This document shows positions 51,601 through 62,722 of a stretch of DNA of 64,000 nucleotides, in pieces. Below the pieces are notes generated by a model. It was not told the DNA's origin. It did not search any database and saw nothing but the letters and a program-made list of their open reading frames with translations. The stretch is from Stomorhina lunata (lineage: Eukaryota > Arthropoda > Insecta > Diptera > Rhiniidae): assembly GCA_933228675.1 (NCBI GenBank), contig OW121740.1, positions 992,001 to 1,056,000 on the forward strand, in the 5' to 3' direction. The stretch's first letter is position 1. Each line of letters begins with the position of its first letter. A program made the position numbers and the translations under genes.

Positions 51601-52960
51601 GGGTCTGTTAAATTTTTATATACCAAGAAGTTTGTTTAGATTTTGTTGCTTTCATCATCAATTAGTTTGATGTCCACATTCAATTTGCTTAAAAACTTTT
51701 GCCGAAAAACATTTTATCTGGTTTAATTTTTTGCTTTTTTGAATGTTTTAAGGAAAGCCATTACAAGTAAATCAAGAGTAGGGTAAAAGTTTATTTTATT
51801 TTTTTTCCTATTTTTACTATTTCTTTAGTAAATTGCGAGAAATGGAAGTGGAAAACTGAAATAAAAAGAAATTGCGATTGCATTTTATTCAACTCATGCA
51901 CAAACAAATTCATGAAACCAAGGAAATAAGTGCATATATTGGAGTACGTAACCATATACATACATACACATGTACATACATATATGTATACAAGTACATG
52001 TGCTTATTTTACTAATTTTTTTATTTCAAGTTCGTTAAAGCGATAATTTTACAGTCGACAAAGAAAATTATAGTTTTATATAAAAAAAAAACAAAATTTG
52101 GCCAACTAATCCTTATTAATTTAAATAATAGTTTATGAACTATAAAATATTAGGGTGTAACATATTTTTCCGAATCACCTATAAAGACTAAATGCTTTTA
52201 CATTTGACTGTTTCTCCTAAAGAAATCATAATGTGGTTGATGTTTTTTGTTTCGTTGTTTCGTTGTTTTTTTTTTTATTTTCGTGGTAATAAAGAAAATG
52301 TTTTATTTTTCATGGTTGTATTAAATTTAAATTAATTTCAACTCTAGTGCAGCTGCTGGCTAAAGTAATAATAAAATACAAAATTTTAGCCAAATAAAAA
52401 CCACAATATCCACCCTCTAAGGTAAGTAAGTCAACATAAGTATTTACTTAGCAAATGGATTCTTTAGCAACTAAAATAATGATCAAATAAAAACCAATAA
52501 ATATTTTTAATGGCAGCATAATTTATGAAACAATAAATTTATTCTTCACGGACACATGAAAAATTGCGTACACGAAATATATTATTTATTTATTTATTTA
52601 GAATACAAATAAAATCACTCATACGCACGCACCCTAGTTCGAAATTCGATATTTTATTTCAATTTTTAATAAAGCTCAATTTTGAAATCGGTGGAACATT
52701 AATGACATTCCATTTCTCTAATTTTTAAAAACTTTAAATTTATTTTTAAATTTAAATTTTTTTTTAAATCGAGTAAAAAAACAAATTTTTTGTCATTATT
52801 TAAACCTCATTTTATATGTAAAAATTAGTAAGTTGGCCTCTTAACCACCAATTGATGACCATTAATAGATGAGCGTTTGTTGGTGAGGTTCGAGTTTCGA
52901 AAACAAGTTCTATAATAAGAATACTCTAGAAAAAAATCGTCTTAAATATTTATTTATTTA
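48656..52960. other. Non-coding stretch
   Basis: AT-rich, with a TTAGGGTGT terminus at 52150 and a CTAAG|GTAAGT junction at 52421/52422. No gene is recognised. Confidence 0.6.
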
Positions 52961-52974
52961 TGTTATTACTATCT

Positions 52975-53215
52975 GACCGATCCGCGTTGCTGACCCTAAG
53001 CAAACATTAGATAGATGTCATTGGTGGTGCAATATGAAAATTGGATTTTGCCGCGCCTCTCCGCCCGCAGACCGAAAATTAAAAATCAGACTTCACAGTG
53101 TCACCCACCTGGATATACTGAAGATTCCTTAAAAATCGGCCTAGCTGTTTTGGAGTTTATATGTTACATACATTACATAGACATCCATTTTTATATATAT
53201 ATAGAAAATGTCTTC
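52975..53215 (+). mobile_element. Probable RTE-like LINE 3' fragment
   Basis: This GC-richer segment ends AAATCGGCCTAGCTGTTTTG, GAGTTTATATG, then ACATACATTACATAGACATCC. The order of an AATCGG-C-AGC-GTT motif, a GAGTTTAT motif and an ACATACA tail is what I recall for RTE-type 3' ends in insects. The upstream frame has short protein-like stretches but no domain I can name. Confidence 0.4.
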
Positions 53216-53229
53216 ATATGTTTTTAAAA

Positions 53230-55880
53230 TTTTAAGGTTAAGTTTACATCTAACATTTTAAAATCTGTAGACAATTAATAAAAATGTATATCTATGTTAT
53301 TGTTTGTTATATTATTGTAGAGCATTTTAAGCTTTTGAGGTTCTTGGAAACATTGCAGGGAAATATCCTTGCAATATTTTTTATTTTGTATAAAATGTTT
53401 TACTTGTACCAAAGTACTTCGATAAAACACTCAAATTAATGAATATACAATTGTAAACTTTTATAAATCTGTTTCCTCTTTATTTTCTTAATTTAATTCA
53501 TACAAAAAAAAACAAGATAGAGTCTTCTTGTCAAATTCAAATTACGTTTATTATTCTCTTTAGGAATTTAATTACTTAAAAAATTAAAAACAAGAGATTT
53601 TCGTTTTTCAAATTAACCAGCAAAAACTTGAAAAATGTCGACTAGAATCCATTTTTAGAATCCATTTAGTTGCTCATTCATTTCTTTATTTTCTGTTTGT
53701 TCTTTTAAGATTCGATAGATGAGTAAATGGTAGCTTGGTTGGTTGGTTGACTGGATGGCTGTATGGCTGACTGGCTGTTTGGTAAGTTGGAAGTAAGATG
53801 AAATGAAAATATCACTCAAAATAAACAAATGATCCTGAAAAACATTACTTACACTACAAATAAATTTGCATTTATTATACTTAAGTAGCAGCACAACATC
53901 ATCGCTACTAACATTAGATACCGACATTACGGTTAATAAAAGAAATAAAAAACCGCAAAAAAAAATAAAACAACTATAATACGGCGAATACTAAACAAAA
54001 AAATAATAAAACGGACATTTTTTTATAAATCTTTTATTTTGATGCTTGAGAAAGGCAGCCAAAGGAAAAATAAAACTTTTAACAACGGACTATGTACCAA
54101 AGTATACTCGTATAAATAAATGTATTTTGTTTCTTTTTTGTCATATAATGAATGATGATTGGCTGTTAGACTCAAACACATTAACAAATAATCATACAAA
54201 CAAAGAGAAAGACAGACAGACAGACAGTCAGTAGAAATATGAATAGAAAAAAGGAAAATAAATAAAATGCTATACATACATTACTTACATTTACATTTAC
54301 ACTTACAATTTACAAACGCTTACAACAAAACAATTGCATAAAAATGAAGATTTTTTTTTCTTCTTAAATCTTCTTTAATAAAGAAAAAGTATTATAAATC
54401 TGTAAGGATTATTTTAGACACTTTGAAAAAATAAAATTTATTTTTAAACTGATGTCCTTATGTTATAAATATTTTTTTGTGGTTTTATATTTTTTTAATG
54501 TGATTCTTTTATGTTCATCTCTCATTTATTCATTCACTCATATTTCTTTCATACAAAATCCGTTCAAGTTGTTGTTTCTTTAAATGTATAGCATCCTTCT
54601 TCTAAAGTTGTACAATAATAGCATCAAAGTCAACAACAAGATCATCCTGTAAAGGAACTGTAATTTTATTCGTTGCTGTAGTTGTTCGTCTGATACACAG
54701 TATCAGTGAGAGGAGTTGTTGCTTTTGTTGCCGGGTGTTATTTGTATGTGTATGGTCGTAATACTAACACCCACAGCATTCAATAACATCCGGTTGCATG
54801 GCTACCACTATTTACACTTATTATATAATACTACAAGTATGTATGTACATTACACAATGATGAGTATGACAATAATAATGATGATGATGATAACGACGAT
54901 TATGGTGATACTGAGGTCTTCTTGTATCGTGGAAGTAAAGTGAAAAGAGTCAGCGGAAGTTAAAAACGATTTAAAAACAACTACAAAAACTATTCAATAC
55001 TTCCGTTAGATATAACTGCATTTTCCTTGCATAATATTGATACTTCTTGTGGCTCTTAATATGGAAAAAAGAATTTGTAAATATTTTCCTTTTTTTAAAG
55101 ATTGCAATCGTATTCTAAACTAAGAATAACTTCTCTACTTACTTGCCCTAACATTTATGCAATATCAGGAAATTCATATTAAATAATAGTTATATCATAT
55201 TCAAACTAGACTTGCAAATACTTACAAGAATTCAGTTTTGAATTTCTAGTAATTTTGCCTATTATGGAAGATAAACAACAAATGTTGAGCAAATTAATAA
55301 AACAAATTTCTAGAGAAATTTTTTCATATTCATAACCAAAAATGTTCAATAAAATTCCACACTCTAACTTTACAAATATTTAGTACATATTAATCTTTTA
55401 CTCAAAACTACTCAAAACTACTATGTTAGTCGCTCACAAACTAAGTTTTATTGTGAATTCTATGTAAAGCGAATTTTAGAATAAAGCTATTGCAATAATC
55501 AAATAACTTCACCTTAATAGAATTTCTATTCCATTATTAGATTAAAGGACATTATATTCAGCTTAAAAGTTAAAAAAATGTGAAAATTTAGTAGCAAATA
55601 GTCTTTTTTGTCGTCACATTAATTAATACTAAGAAAATTTTAAATTTAATATTAGGGGTACTCGTTTAAACTACTAAATGCCTTTTATACCTCTTAAAGT
55701 TTAAATATTTAAGACATATTAAAGTATGTGTCAAAAATTGTATAAAACGTTTTTATACGAGGCTATTAAAGTTTTAAGCAACAATTTTGGCTCTTAAATT
55801 GTCTGTTAAACATACGAGATGGGGTTACCATAATAGTATTTTTAATGTGTTTCAAATATTTCATAGAAAATTATTTTATC
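53230..55880. other. Non-coding stretch with microsatellites
   Basis: AT-rich, with GACA repeats (54211-54227), GGTTGG/TGGCTG runs near 53735-53790 and ATGATG runs near 54877-54893. A GC-richer stretch at 54715-54800 shows no recognisable protein. Confidence 0.55.
54211..54227. repeat. (GACA)n microsatellite
   Basis: About four units. Confidence 0.8.
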
Positions 55881-55890
55881 AGGCAACACT
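55881..55890 (+). promoter_or_regulatory. Motif-1-like element upstream of the small ORF
   Basis: AGGCAACACTG resembles, with mismatches, the fly core-promoter Motif 1 (YGGTCACACTR) found at TATA-less housekeeping promoters. It lies about 90 bp before the candidate 29-codon gene's ATG, a fitting distance for a start site and short leader. The match is weak. Confidence 0.2.
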
Positions 55891-55968
55891 GTTCTTTGAT
55901 AAAAAAAAAATAAAAACAGAAAAAATTATTAAGATTTAAATTTTTGGAACAATAAATAAGAAATTATA

Positions 55969-56118
55969 ATGACAGAGGTAAGAAACACGTGAAAACTATT
56001 TTCTATGTAAATTAATTTGTTCCATTATAACCATTAGCTTTTGGAAACGAAAATGAAGCGCAAGCGTGATAAGCCTACACACAAATCAAAATCATACGGA
56101 AAAATAATTAAGCATTAA
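55969..56118 (+). CDS. Candidate two-exon small protein gene, 29 codons, basic
   Basis: Exon 1 coding part is 55969-55977 (ATG ACA GAG), followed by donor GTAAG. The intron is 55978-56037, exactly 60 bp and so a typical fly short intron, with a branch-like ATTAAT and acceptor ATTAG. Exon 2 runs 56038-56118 and ends in TAA. The splice keeps phase 0 and gives 29 residues: MTELLETKMKRKRDKP, then THKSKSYGKIIKH. An in-frame TAA 12 nt upstream of the ATG makes this a closed ORF. The exon 2 stretch is richer in G and C than its surroundings, and a GGCAACACTG element lies about 90 bp upstream. The product is strongly basic with a KRKR nuclear-localisation-like run, so a nuclear or nucleolar role is possible. 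I do not recognise the family. It is much shorter than the track-length frames around it, and a chance arrangement or a decayed gene tail is possible. Confidence 0.42.
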
Positions 56119-57782
56119 GTTTTCGAGGTGCGTTCGTTTAACATTATTGCTAAATAGAAAACATTTAAGAGTTGCTAAAGTTAGTAGCTTAAACGAGTAC
56201 CTTTATTGTTTTTGATAGGGCTTAAATTAAAAAAAGCACTCGCATATTAAAAAATCATATTGAATATCCATTAGAAAATGTGACTTTCTCTTCATTTTCC
56301 ATTTAAACTATTATAAAGATATTTGTGACATGCCTTTTTTTTGGTAAATAAATTTCTCTATTCAAAAAAATGAAAAATATGTAAAGTCAGTTTAAATGAT
56401 TTTCAAAAATTATTCAATTTCATCAACAAATTGAATAAAGTGTCTTTGTCAAAAGTTTACAAAATGTAAATATGCATGTGTAAATGTCAAAGTTGTCATA
56501 TTGTCTCTATTTGTATAATCGAATATAAATTTTACGAAACGACAAAAATCAAAAATATTTATTACAACTATAATAACATGAGTAACCATAACCACAACTG
56601 TATTCAAAATGTGCCTACAAATATACATACATACAAACATACTAGAACATACAAACGCAAAGAGAAATTTATAAAATTACAACAAAAATAACAACATCAA
56701 GATCAACAACTATAACAAAAATTGGGTGCCATAAACGAATGAAACAACTTCATGCTACAACATGTTGACAGGTGTTAATGACAGTCAATCTACAACATTC
56801 ATGCAACGAAATCCAAAACATTTCTGTACTCATACACACTTACTCACATACATACTTTCTTACATTTAAGCAAGTGTGTGTAAAAATGTAAATAGCATAA
56901 GTTGCCCTAGAAATTGTATATGAGTAAATAAATAGTAAAGTTAAGAAAAGAAAAACTAAAGAGAATAATTCTGCAATTGAATGTTGTTGTATCATATGAT
57001 TTAAAAAATATAAATATACATATGTAGGAATTATAGCTTTTAAAAAACTACATATTTTCTAAATAATATATTCCCTGTAAGTATGCAACAATAAATGCTT
57101 TTGAAAATGAATAAACATTTTAACACTGAAATGGTTGAGCACCCATAATATGAGTATCTAAGTGAGTAAGAGTGTGCATTTGTTTGTATATTAAAGTACT
57201 CGTATGTATGTATGCGGTGTGGTGATATTGTAGTTGGATTTATGAAAAATGTATCTTAATATTTTTGTTGTTTTTATTTGTTTATGTTTAGTGTAGAATA
57301 TCAAATGAAGTTGAAAACTGTCACCTGAGATACAAACTTGTGATGACAGACTTTGTTTTTTTATTTTGCTTCACAAGGAGCTTAGCAAAAGTTGTTATAC
57401 TTTTTTCCCCAAAAAACAAAACGTTAAAGAGATGACGACAAGTAAATGGGATAAAAATTCAACTAACACATACACACGCACACTTACACCACCAAAAATT
57501 GGGCTGTGGCCCGAGAGTAATATTTTTACAATTTGTACTATTTTTCACTTTATTTTTGGGAAAAGAAAAATTTATCTAAATATAAAACTCGAACTTGTAA
57601 AACGACTAAAAAATGACCAAAAATTAAAATTTTTAAACTAATCTATTTTAACTAATTTCTAAAAATCATTAAAATTATCATATTCTAATCATTTTCATAA
57701 AAAAAATATTTTTAATATTGTGCAAAGCATTTTATTTCATTTGAAAGTAAAACTCCAAATGTCATATTATATTTTATCCTTA
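56119..57782. other. Non-coding stretch between the small ORF and the receptor regulatory region
   Basis: AT-rich with CATA/ACAA runs. No gene is recognised. AATAAA-type signals occur by chance often in this composition, so I do not assign one to the small ORF. Confidence 0.55.
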
Positions 57783-57863
57783 ACTCTCTCGCTCTCATTT
57801 GCTCTAATATAACAGTCTCTATTTTTATTCTCTCATATGTAACAGCGCTTGTCCTGCTATAAG
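57783..57863 (+). promoter_or_regulatory. GAGA-type repeats followed by a TATA-like box
   Basis: CTCTCTCGCTCTCATTTGCTC at 57783-57804 contains alternating CT dinucleotides, the reverse of GAGA-factor sites. TATAAG follows at 57858-57863 in a GC-richer patch. In flies GAGA factor marks promoters and Polycomb response elements. It could serve an upstream start site of the receptor gene. No transcript evidence is available here. Confidence 0.25.
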
Positions 57864-58029
57864 CCGGATGCTGCAGCTACAAAACTACAAAATCCTTCAA
57901 CTACAAGAGATTGAGAAATTTTATGTGAAAGTCTACAAATTTTGGTTTTTATCTGTGTATATGTATGTAGTAATCGGAAATTTAATGGAACAAACTGTTA
58001 CGAATGAATATTGAAATCAAGTCAGTGTA

Positions 58030-58056
58030 TGTCCTGTGATTTTTGAGCACAGGACA
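58030..58056. other. Perfect hairpin (9-bp stem) upstream of the receptor exon
   Basis: TGTCCTGTG (58030-58038) and CACAGGACA (58048-58056) are exact inverted copies around a 9-nt loop. The repeat is GC-richer than its surroundings. It may be a dimer binding site or a 5' UTR structure. Confidence 0.5.
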
Positions 58057-58401
58057 GCGGAGAGTGTAATTTAGCAACAAAAAAGAAAAAAAACACACGA
58101 AAAACAGTTTCCGAAAGACAAAAGCCAACAAAATATAAATTAATTTGAAAATAATTTTATAAACATATTTTTGTTGGTTATTCTTTTATTTTTTCTAAGT
58201 TTTGGCGAATAACTAAAAAGTGCTGAAAAAGTGATATTTTTATGACAATCGTTTTAAGAAATAAAGTAAATAATTTTACAGCCTTTATTCATACAAAAAA
58301 TTTAAAGGTTTGGCAAACGTCAAGTTTGGCATTTGACAGTTGAATAATTTGACATTTTGGAAGTGGAGAGTTTATGCTTTTTCTTGTTAAAACAATCGTA
58401 G

Positions 58402-58437
58402 ATTTTAGCACTTGATGGAGGGAGTAAGTGCTAAATC
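58402..58437. other. Perfect hairpin (10-bp stem core) upstream of the receptor exon
   Basis: TTTAGCACTT at 58404-58413 pairs with AAGTGCTAAA at 58426-58435 around a 12-nt loop (GATGGAGGGAGT). The stem extends a few pairs further if one A bulge is allowed. It is too short for a typical microRNA precursor. It could be an operator-like palindrome or an RNA structure in the 5' UTR. Confidence 0.5.
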
Positions 58438-58648
58438 TGTGTAGACGTCATTGCCATTTAGGGGGGAAACATACATATCCTTTCCCAATACAAAAATCAA
58501 ACACACGCATAAACATAAAAATAAAAATAGAAATAACAAGAGGAAGAAGAAACAGCTAAAATAAAAAGATAAACAAACAATGAAAATAAAACAGAATAGT
58601 ATAGAAAAAGAAAATAAGAAAACAATCTCGTCATATACATATGAATAT

Positions 58649-58672
58649 AACATACATACATACATACTTACT
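58649..58672. repeat. (CATA)n microsatellite
   Basis: About five units of CATA just upstream of the receptor regulatory cluster. Confidence 0.75.
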
Positions 58673-58884
58673 AGTTAACATACATACAACAAACGATGAA
58701 TGTGTGTGTGTAAATGTGTGCATACCACATAAACTATATTTGTTTGTAAATAAAGCCCGGCTAAATCAAGGTCAAAATCATTAAAAAAAATAAATCTCGT
58801 TAGAAATTCTTCTATTTGTAAATTGTTAATTGACATTTAAATTTTAGTTATCTACACAAACAAACAAACAACAACGAACACAAC

Positions 58885-58957
58885 TCACGTGATTTAAATT
58901 TCAAAATACATAAGTGACGTCACACGGGATATCCTTCGGAGAATGGCAATGACGTAA
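58885..58957. promoter_or_regulatory. E-box, CRE and CRE-variant cluster
   Basis: Within 73 bp lie TCACGTGA (58885-58892, a palindromic CACGTG E-box), TGACGTCA (58915-58922, a perfect CRE) and TGACGTAA (58950-58957, a CRE/C-EBP/PAR-bZIP type variant). They sit 206-278 bp before the receptor start codon. bHLH-Zip proteins bind the first class of site and CREB/ATF-type bZIP proteins the others. Activity-dependent control of a neuronal receptor through CREB would be a sensible reading, but that is inference from motifs. Confidence 0.5.
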
Positions 58958-59162
58958 GCGTTTTAACATGACATTTACAAATATTATTTTGATTTGAAAC
59001 AAACAAGAGTTCCAAAACACAAACAGTTCATTCCAAATTGTCCAACAGATGTCCAACAGTGCAACACTTGTACGACACTAACAATAAAAAAATATATATA
59101 TTAACAAAAAGAATATCAAAGCTACAAAAATTCATGTTCGTGGGGTTGTGTAAATTATCATA

Positions 59163-59387
59163 ATGTCCGCTTTACACTATAAATCAAAACTTTGGTGTCA
59201 TTTAAAATGGCTGTGTCTGCTGGTCGTCTTTATACTGCTGTGCGAAAGTGTTCAGGCAAATCCCGATGCAAAACGATTATACGACGATTTGCTCAGCAAC
59301 TACAATCGTCTAATAAGACCTGTGAGCAATAACACCGACACGGTGTTAGTCAAGTTGGGCTTGAGGTTATCACAACTTATAGATTTG
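59163..59387 (+). CDS. nAChRalpha2: Nicotinic acetylcholine receptor alpha2-type subunit, first coding exon (partial gene)
   Basis: This exon encodes the first 75 residues of a Cys-loop ligand-gated cation channel subunit of the neuronal plasma membrane. Residues 1-32 form a signal peptide: a basic start, a hydrophobic core at about 16-27 ([12 protein letters not shown]), and likely cleavage after VQA. The mature protein begins [20 protein letters not shown], the conserved insect nAChR alpha N-terminus. The following [20 protein letters not shown] matches alpha2 better than alpha1, which I recall as VGNNSDRLTVKMG at this point. N56 in NNT is a glycosylation sequon. The exon ends at LIDL and is followed directly by a consensus donor GTAAGT at 59388, after a whole codon (phase 0). 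The next residues in the family (NLKDQ and onward, with loop D) must lie beyond the window. The ATG is the first in frame before the signal peptide. In D. melanogaster alpha1, alpha2 and beta2 cluster at 96A. Family is certain; alpha2 assignment is strong but made from memory. Confidence 0.93.
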
Positions 59388-61715
59388 GTAAGTAAATTAA
59401 GAACTAACAGTGATTTCATTAACTGGTATTTTTTAACAGAATTAGTGAATATAAATAAATATTGGTGAATATAAACTAAACCTGTTAAGTCCGGAAACGC
59501 ACTTGAGCAATAGCATATTTTTTAAAGAAATCTATTTCACATCTTAACGACACTGCACCTTATGCAGCAAAAATGAAAAAAATCGAAAGCAAGACATGAT
59601 TTCAATACAGTGGCCTATAAGTGCTTAATAGCTGAGTTTTATCAAAATATTATCAAATTTACTTAGTTTGTTCATATTGGAAAATTATATCCTTTATTGT
59701 ATATTCCACAATTTTTTTTTTAATAATTAAATTATTATTTGTTAAAATTTTGTCAATACCAAAAATTCTACTATTATTCCCCATATAAATAATTTGTACA
59801 ATTTGAGCGGATCATGGGCATGCTTTCCCCTTATCAGATTGAGCTCACATTTTTAATGGACTATTTTTTAGTAATTTGAACCAATCTGGCTTGAAACAAA
59901 TTCCAACTTTGAAAAATAACTGGCACCCTAATACTTATGTATATGAATATCGAAGGACACATATATAAATAGCCATATCTAAATAAACAAGTAATGAAAA
60001 ATTACAAACAAAAAGTGATTAAAGTTAATCCATATACTCATTAAGTGGTTAACAACTTTATCAAATCCAAAAATTTGACTTAAGAAAGCTATAAAAATAT
60101 CGTGGAATTTAATTGATACTTTTGACATTATATATTCAAATTTTGTTTACCGTTTAAAAATTTGACATGTCGACAGCAGCAACACACACTTAAATTTATA
60201 AATCAAGTCAAAAAGCATCAGATGCACAACTTTTCATTATATTGCGGACAAATAAATGGAAACACAGGAAAATGACTGGTCACCGCAATTTAAATGTGTG
60301 AGTGAGTACTACAAAATCATTTGTGAAAGTTGTTAAATACAACTGTTGCAATCACACAGCAAAAACTTTTAACTATTTAAGAACGAAAAAAATTTAAGTA
60401 ACAACAATGACTGAAGGCAATTTTTTTAACAAAGATTTTTTATTTTTAGCTAAGATTTATTGCTTTTCCATTTATTATTAAACTGAAGTAAACAAAATTT
60501 CATTCGAAATGGGGGTTTACTGCTATTCTAAAAGGAAAAGTTCAAAAAGTTTTATTAACAATCATCATCAATGTGAAGCCAGAAAAATGAGGAAAAACTC
60601 GATGCTCAATTGATTTAGATGAATTTAAGAAAGAAAAACAATTTTACTTAACAAAACATTTGGAAATACACATACATACATAGATACTCATGAAAATATC
60701 GTTGACTGAAATGCAAAATGAAGGTTTCTTCATAATAATAAATAATAAAAAATAAATATAAATAAAATCTACAATTTTATTTATTTTTTTTTTTTGTAAA
60801 AAAAGAAAAAAGCAAACTGATTTATTAAACATATAAAAATTTTGAAATTTAATTTTTAATGTATAAATATATCGAGGGCTTATATTTAAAAGGGATATCT
60901 GCAAATTCACAATTTTCAATATGAACGAAGAAAAACTGTTGTTTCCGTTAACTATCAGAGAAAAAACTAAAATACATTTACATTTTATACAAACTAAGTA
61001 TTTTATTAATTCCTTATTTGCGTTTTTATGGTATATGCTTTAAATTATCATAAAATGCATTATATTCTTGGGAAATAACAGTCTTTAGTGCCTACAAATG
61101 ATTCCACTTACAAATTTTGTTTAACACATCACCCACATTCAATGACCCATAATCAGTTGTAGGGATTTGTGGTCCATTTTGTTAGATTATCACAAATTAC
61201 AATGTATATTTTATAACAATTTTTTTATTTCCATTAATATTTTTAATGTAGATATACAGATCTATTTTTCGATTATGTAGATAGCACAAACACAATTTAT
61301 AAAAAAAAAACTGTTTTAGAATTATATTTATTTTTTCAAATTAATATGACTGTGACAGTTAAGCTAAGGAACTTATTTCTAATAAGAACCATTTTGTTCG
61401 ACAGTGGAGATAGGGCTTTTTGATTTATAATGTGACAGTTACGTTAATTTTAATTTATGGTGACGATATCATTATAAAATATAAAGTTTACAAAGTTTGT
61501 ATATAACCAAACAAATCATCTTAGCTAATCAGATAAACATTTTTTTAAGAGAATATATTAATATTAGGGTGCTTAATTTTTACCAAAGGTTTGTTTTTCA
61601 TTTGATTTCGCCTTTGCTCCGAGTCTCGGTAATATAAAAGTTATATATACCAAATTTTAGGAAGCTTATATGACATCTAAAGGTTGCACTTGCACATTTA
61701 TTTGACGATTTTCAT

Positions 61716-62283
61716 CTTCTTCTTCTTCTGTTATCCTTGACTCCCAGTGGAGCATAGGGCCTCAGAATTGGTTTCATTCATCAAGATGTTCTTGCATAGA
61801 TTAGGCACATCCAAAATCCTTGTGCCAGCTGCCGTAGCAGGGGGATTTCTCGCTTGATTACCCCTTGGAGTAGTATATTCTATAATGTTGTTTCTTTCCA
61901 TGCTTAAAACATCGTAAGTGCTTAGTCGATGGATGATGAGTCCAAAGACAAGAGCCACGTTTGTAAAGCGAGCCGCTCGGTCCGAGACTGACGCCCGCTT
62001 GTAGCCGCAACTAACATGTTGAACAGACGCTACAATTTCGTACTTTACCAAGTACAATTATCTTAGACCCTTAGACCCTTAGACTAAATACGTCGGAATG
62101 GCTCTAAGATAACTCCCCCTCACGTTAGCCCTGACCTAGAATCCCACTCGGATTGTTTACCGCATCTTCAACTAGGTTGCTCAGGTTTCCAGGATGTACC
62201 ACTAGGAGGTGTGAGTAGGAATTGAATACAGTTATTACCTGTTAGCTGGAAACCCAGGCAACAACTGCATCCCATTTACATCC
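61716..62283 (-). mobile_element. LINE-derived insertion with perfect 10-bp target-site duplication
   Basis: The 568-bp insert is GC-rich against its surroundings. CGATTTTCAT occurs at 61706-61715 and again at 62284-62293, an exact 10-bp duplication. On the minus strand it ends CTGGGAGTCAAGGATAACAG and then (GAA)n, a common insect LINE 3' end, and the last 43 bp recur at 7283-7326. No reverse transcriptase frame is visible. A frame of 108 codons (62057 to 61731) has no known domain. It is either a 5'-truncated LINE or a LINE-mobilised SINE-like element. I see no convincing pol III boxes at its 5' end. Confidence 0.85.
62062..62086. repeat. Short tandem repeat inside the LINE-derived insertion
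   Basis: Three near-perfect copies of a CTTAGACC(C) unit in a row. Confidence 0.8.
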
Positions 62284-62368
62284 CGATTTTCATACTGAAG
62301 ATTAAATATTTTCCCAAAAAATATTTGATCAAACTTTGGCAAAACAAAATTGGGCAAATAGCAATTTG

Positions 62369-62450
62369 TTTCTCATATTTGATGTTGTTGTTTCTCATAT
62401 TTGATGTAGTTGTTTCTCATATTTGATGTTGTTGCTTCTCATTTTAGTGA
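62369..62450. repeat. 22-bp tandem repeat, about four units
   Basis: Units begin TTTCTCATATTTGATG at 62369, 62391 and 62413. A fourth, decayed unit starts at 62435 (CTTCTCAT). The period is 22 bp. Confidence 0.9.
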
Positions 62451-62711
62451 TTTTGAATAGTAGACAATGTACATAATCAGCTGTTATTTACCCCTGTTTG
62501 ATCTAACAAACATTTTGTAAGATTAAATAATTATTTGCTCAAAATTTAACAAAATATTTGCTCTTGCGTGGTCACATTAGGAAAATTTTTATTTGCTGGC
62601 AAATAATTTTGTTTTCATCAAATCAGCATGTTTCTTGTTTGAACCTCAAAAATATTTTGTGGTCAGAACTACGAGGATCAAATATTTGATAATTTCGATT
62701 AAATGTTTAAT

Positions 62712-62722
62712 CAGTGTGACCG
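62712..62722 (-). promoter_or_regulatory. Motif 1 consensus match
   Basis: On the minus strand CGGTCACACTG fits YGGTCACACTR, the Motif 1/M1BP core-promoter element of flies. No gene start is visible downstream on that strand, so it may instead be a transposon terminus. Confidence 0.25.

Larger units (their letters stand above)
58000..59162 (+). promoter_or_regulatory. Putative 5' UTR and proximal regulatory region of the receptor gene
   Basis: The 1.1 kb before the receptor ATG differs from the surrounding desert. It is rich in CAA/ACA tracts, as fly 5' UTRs often are, and it has two perfect-stem hairpins, a palindromic E-box, a CRE and a CRE variant. An initiator-like TCATTC lies near 59031, about 130 bp before the ATG. 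I see no clear TATA box at the right spacing. Whether this is promoter plus leader, or leader plus intron of a more distant start, cannot be decided from sequence alone. Confidence 0.4.

Noticed and set aside
53655..53927. 90-codon minus-strand frame with a more protein-like composition
   Set aside because: It arises from GGTTGG/TGGCTG simple repeats read in reverse, and no motif or conserved pattern is seen.
58402..58437. microRNA precursor
   Set aside because: The stem is about 12 bp, well below the roughly 22-bp duplex a microRNA needs.
59388..59468. Extension of the receptor reading frame past LIDL to a stop
   Set aside because: The frame runs through a consensus GTAAGT donor, and the family's sequence continues NLKDQ rather than VSKLR, so this part is intron.
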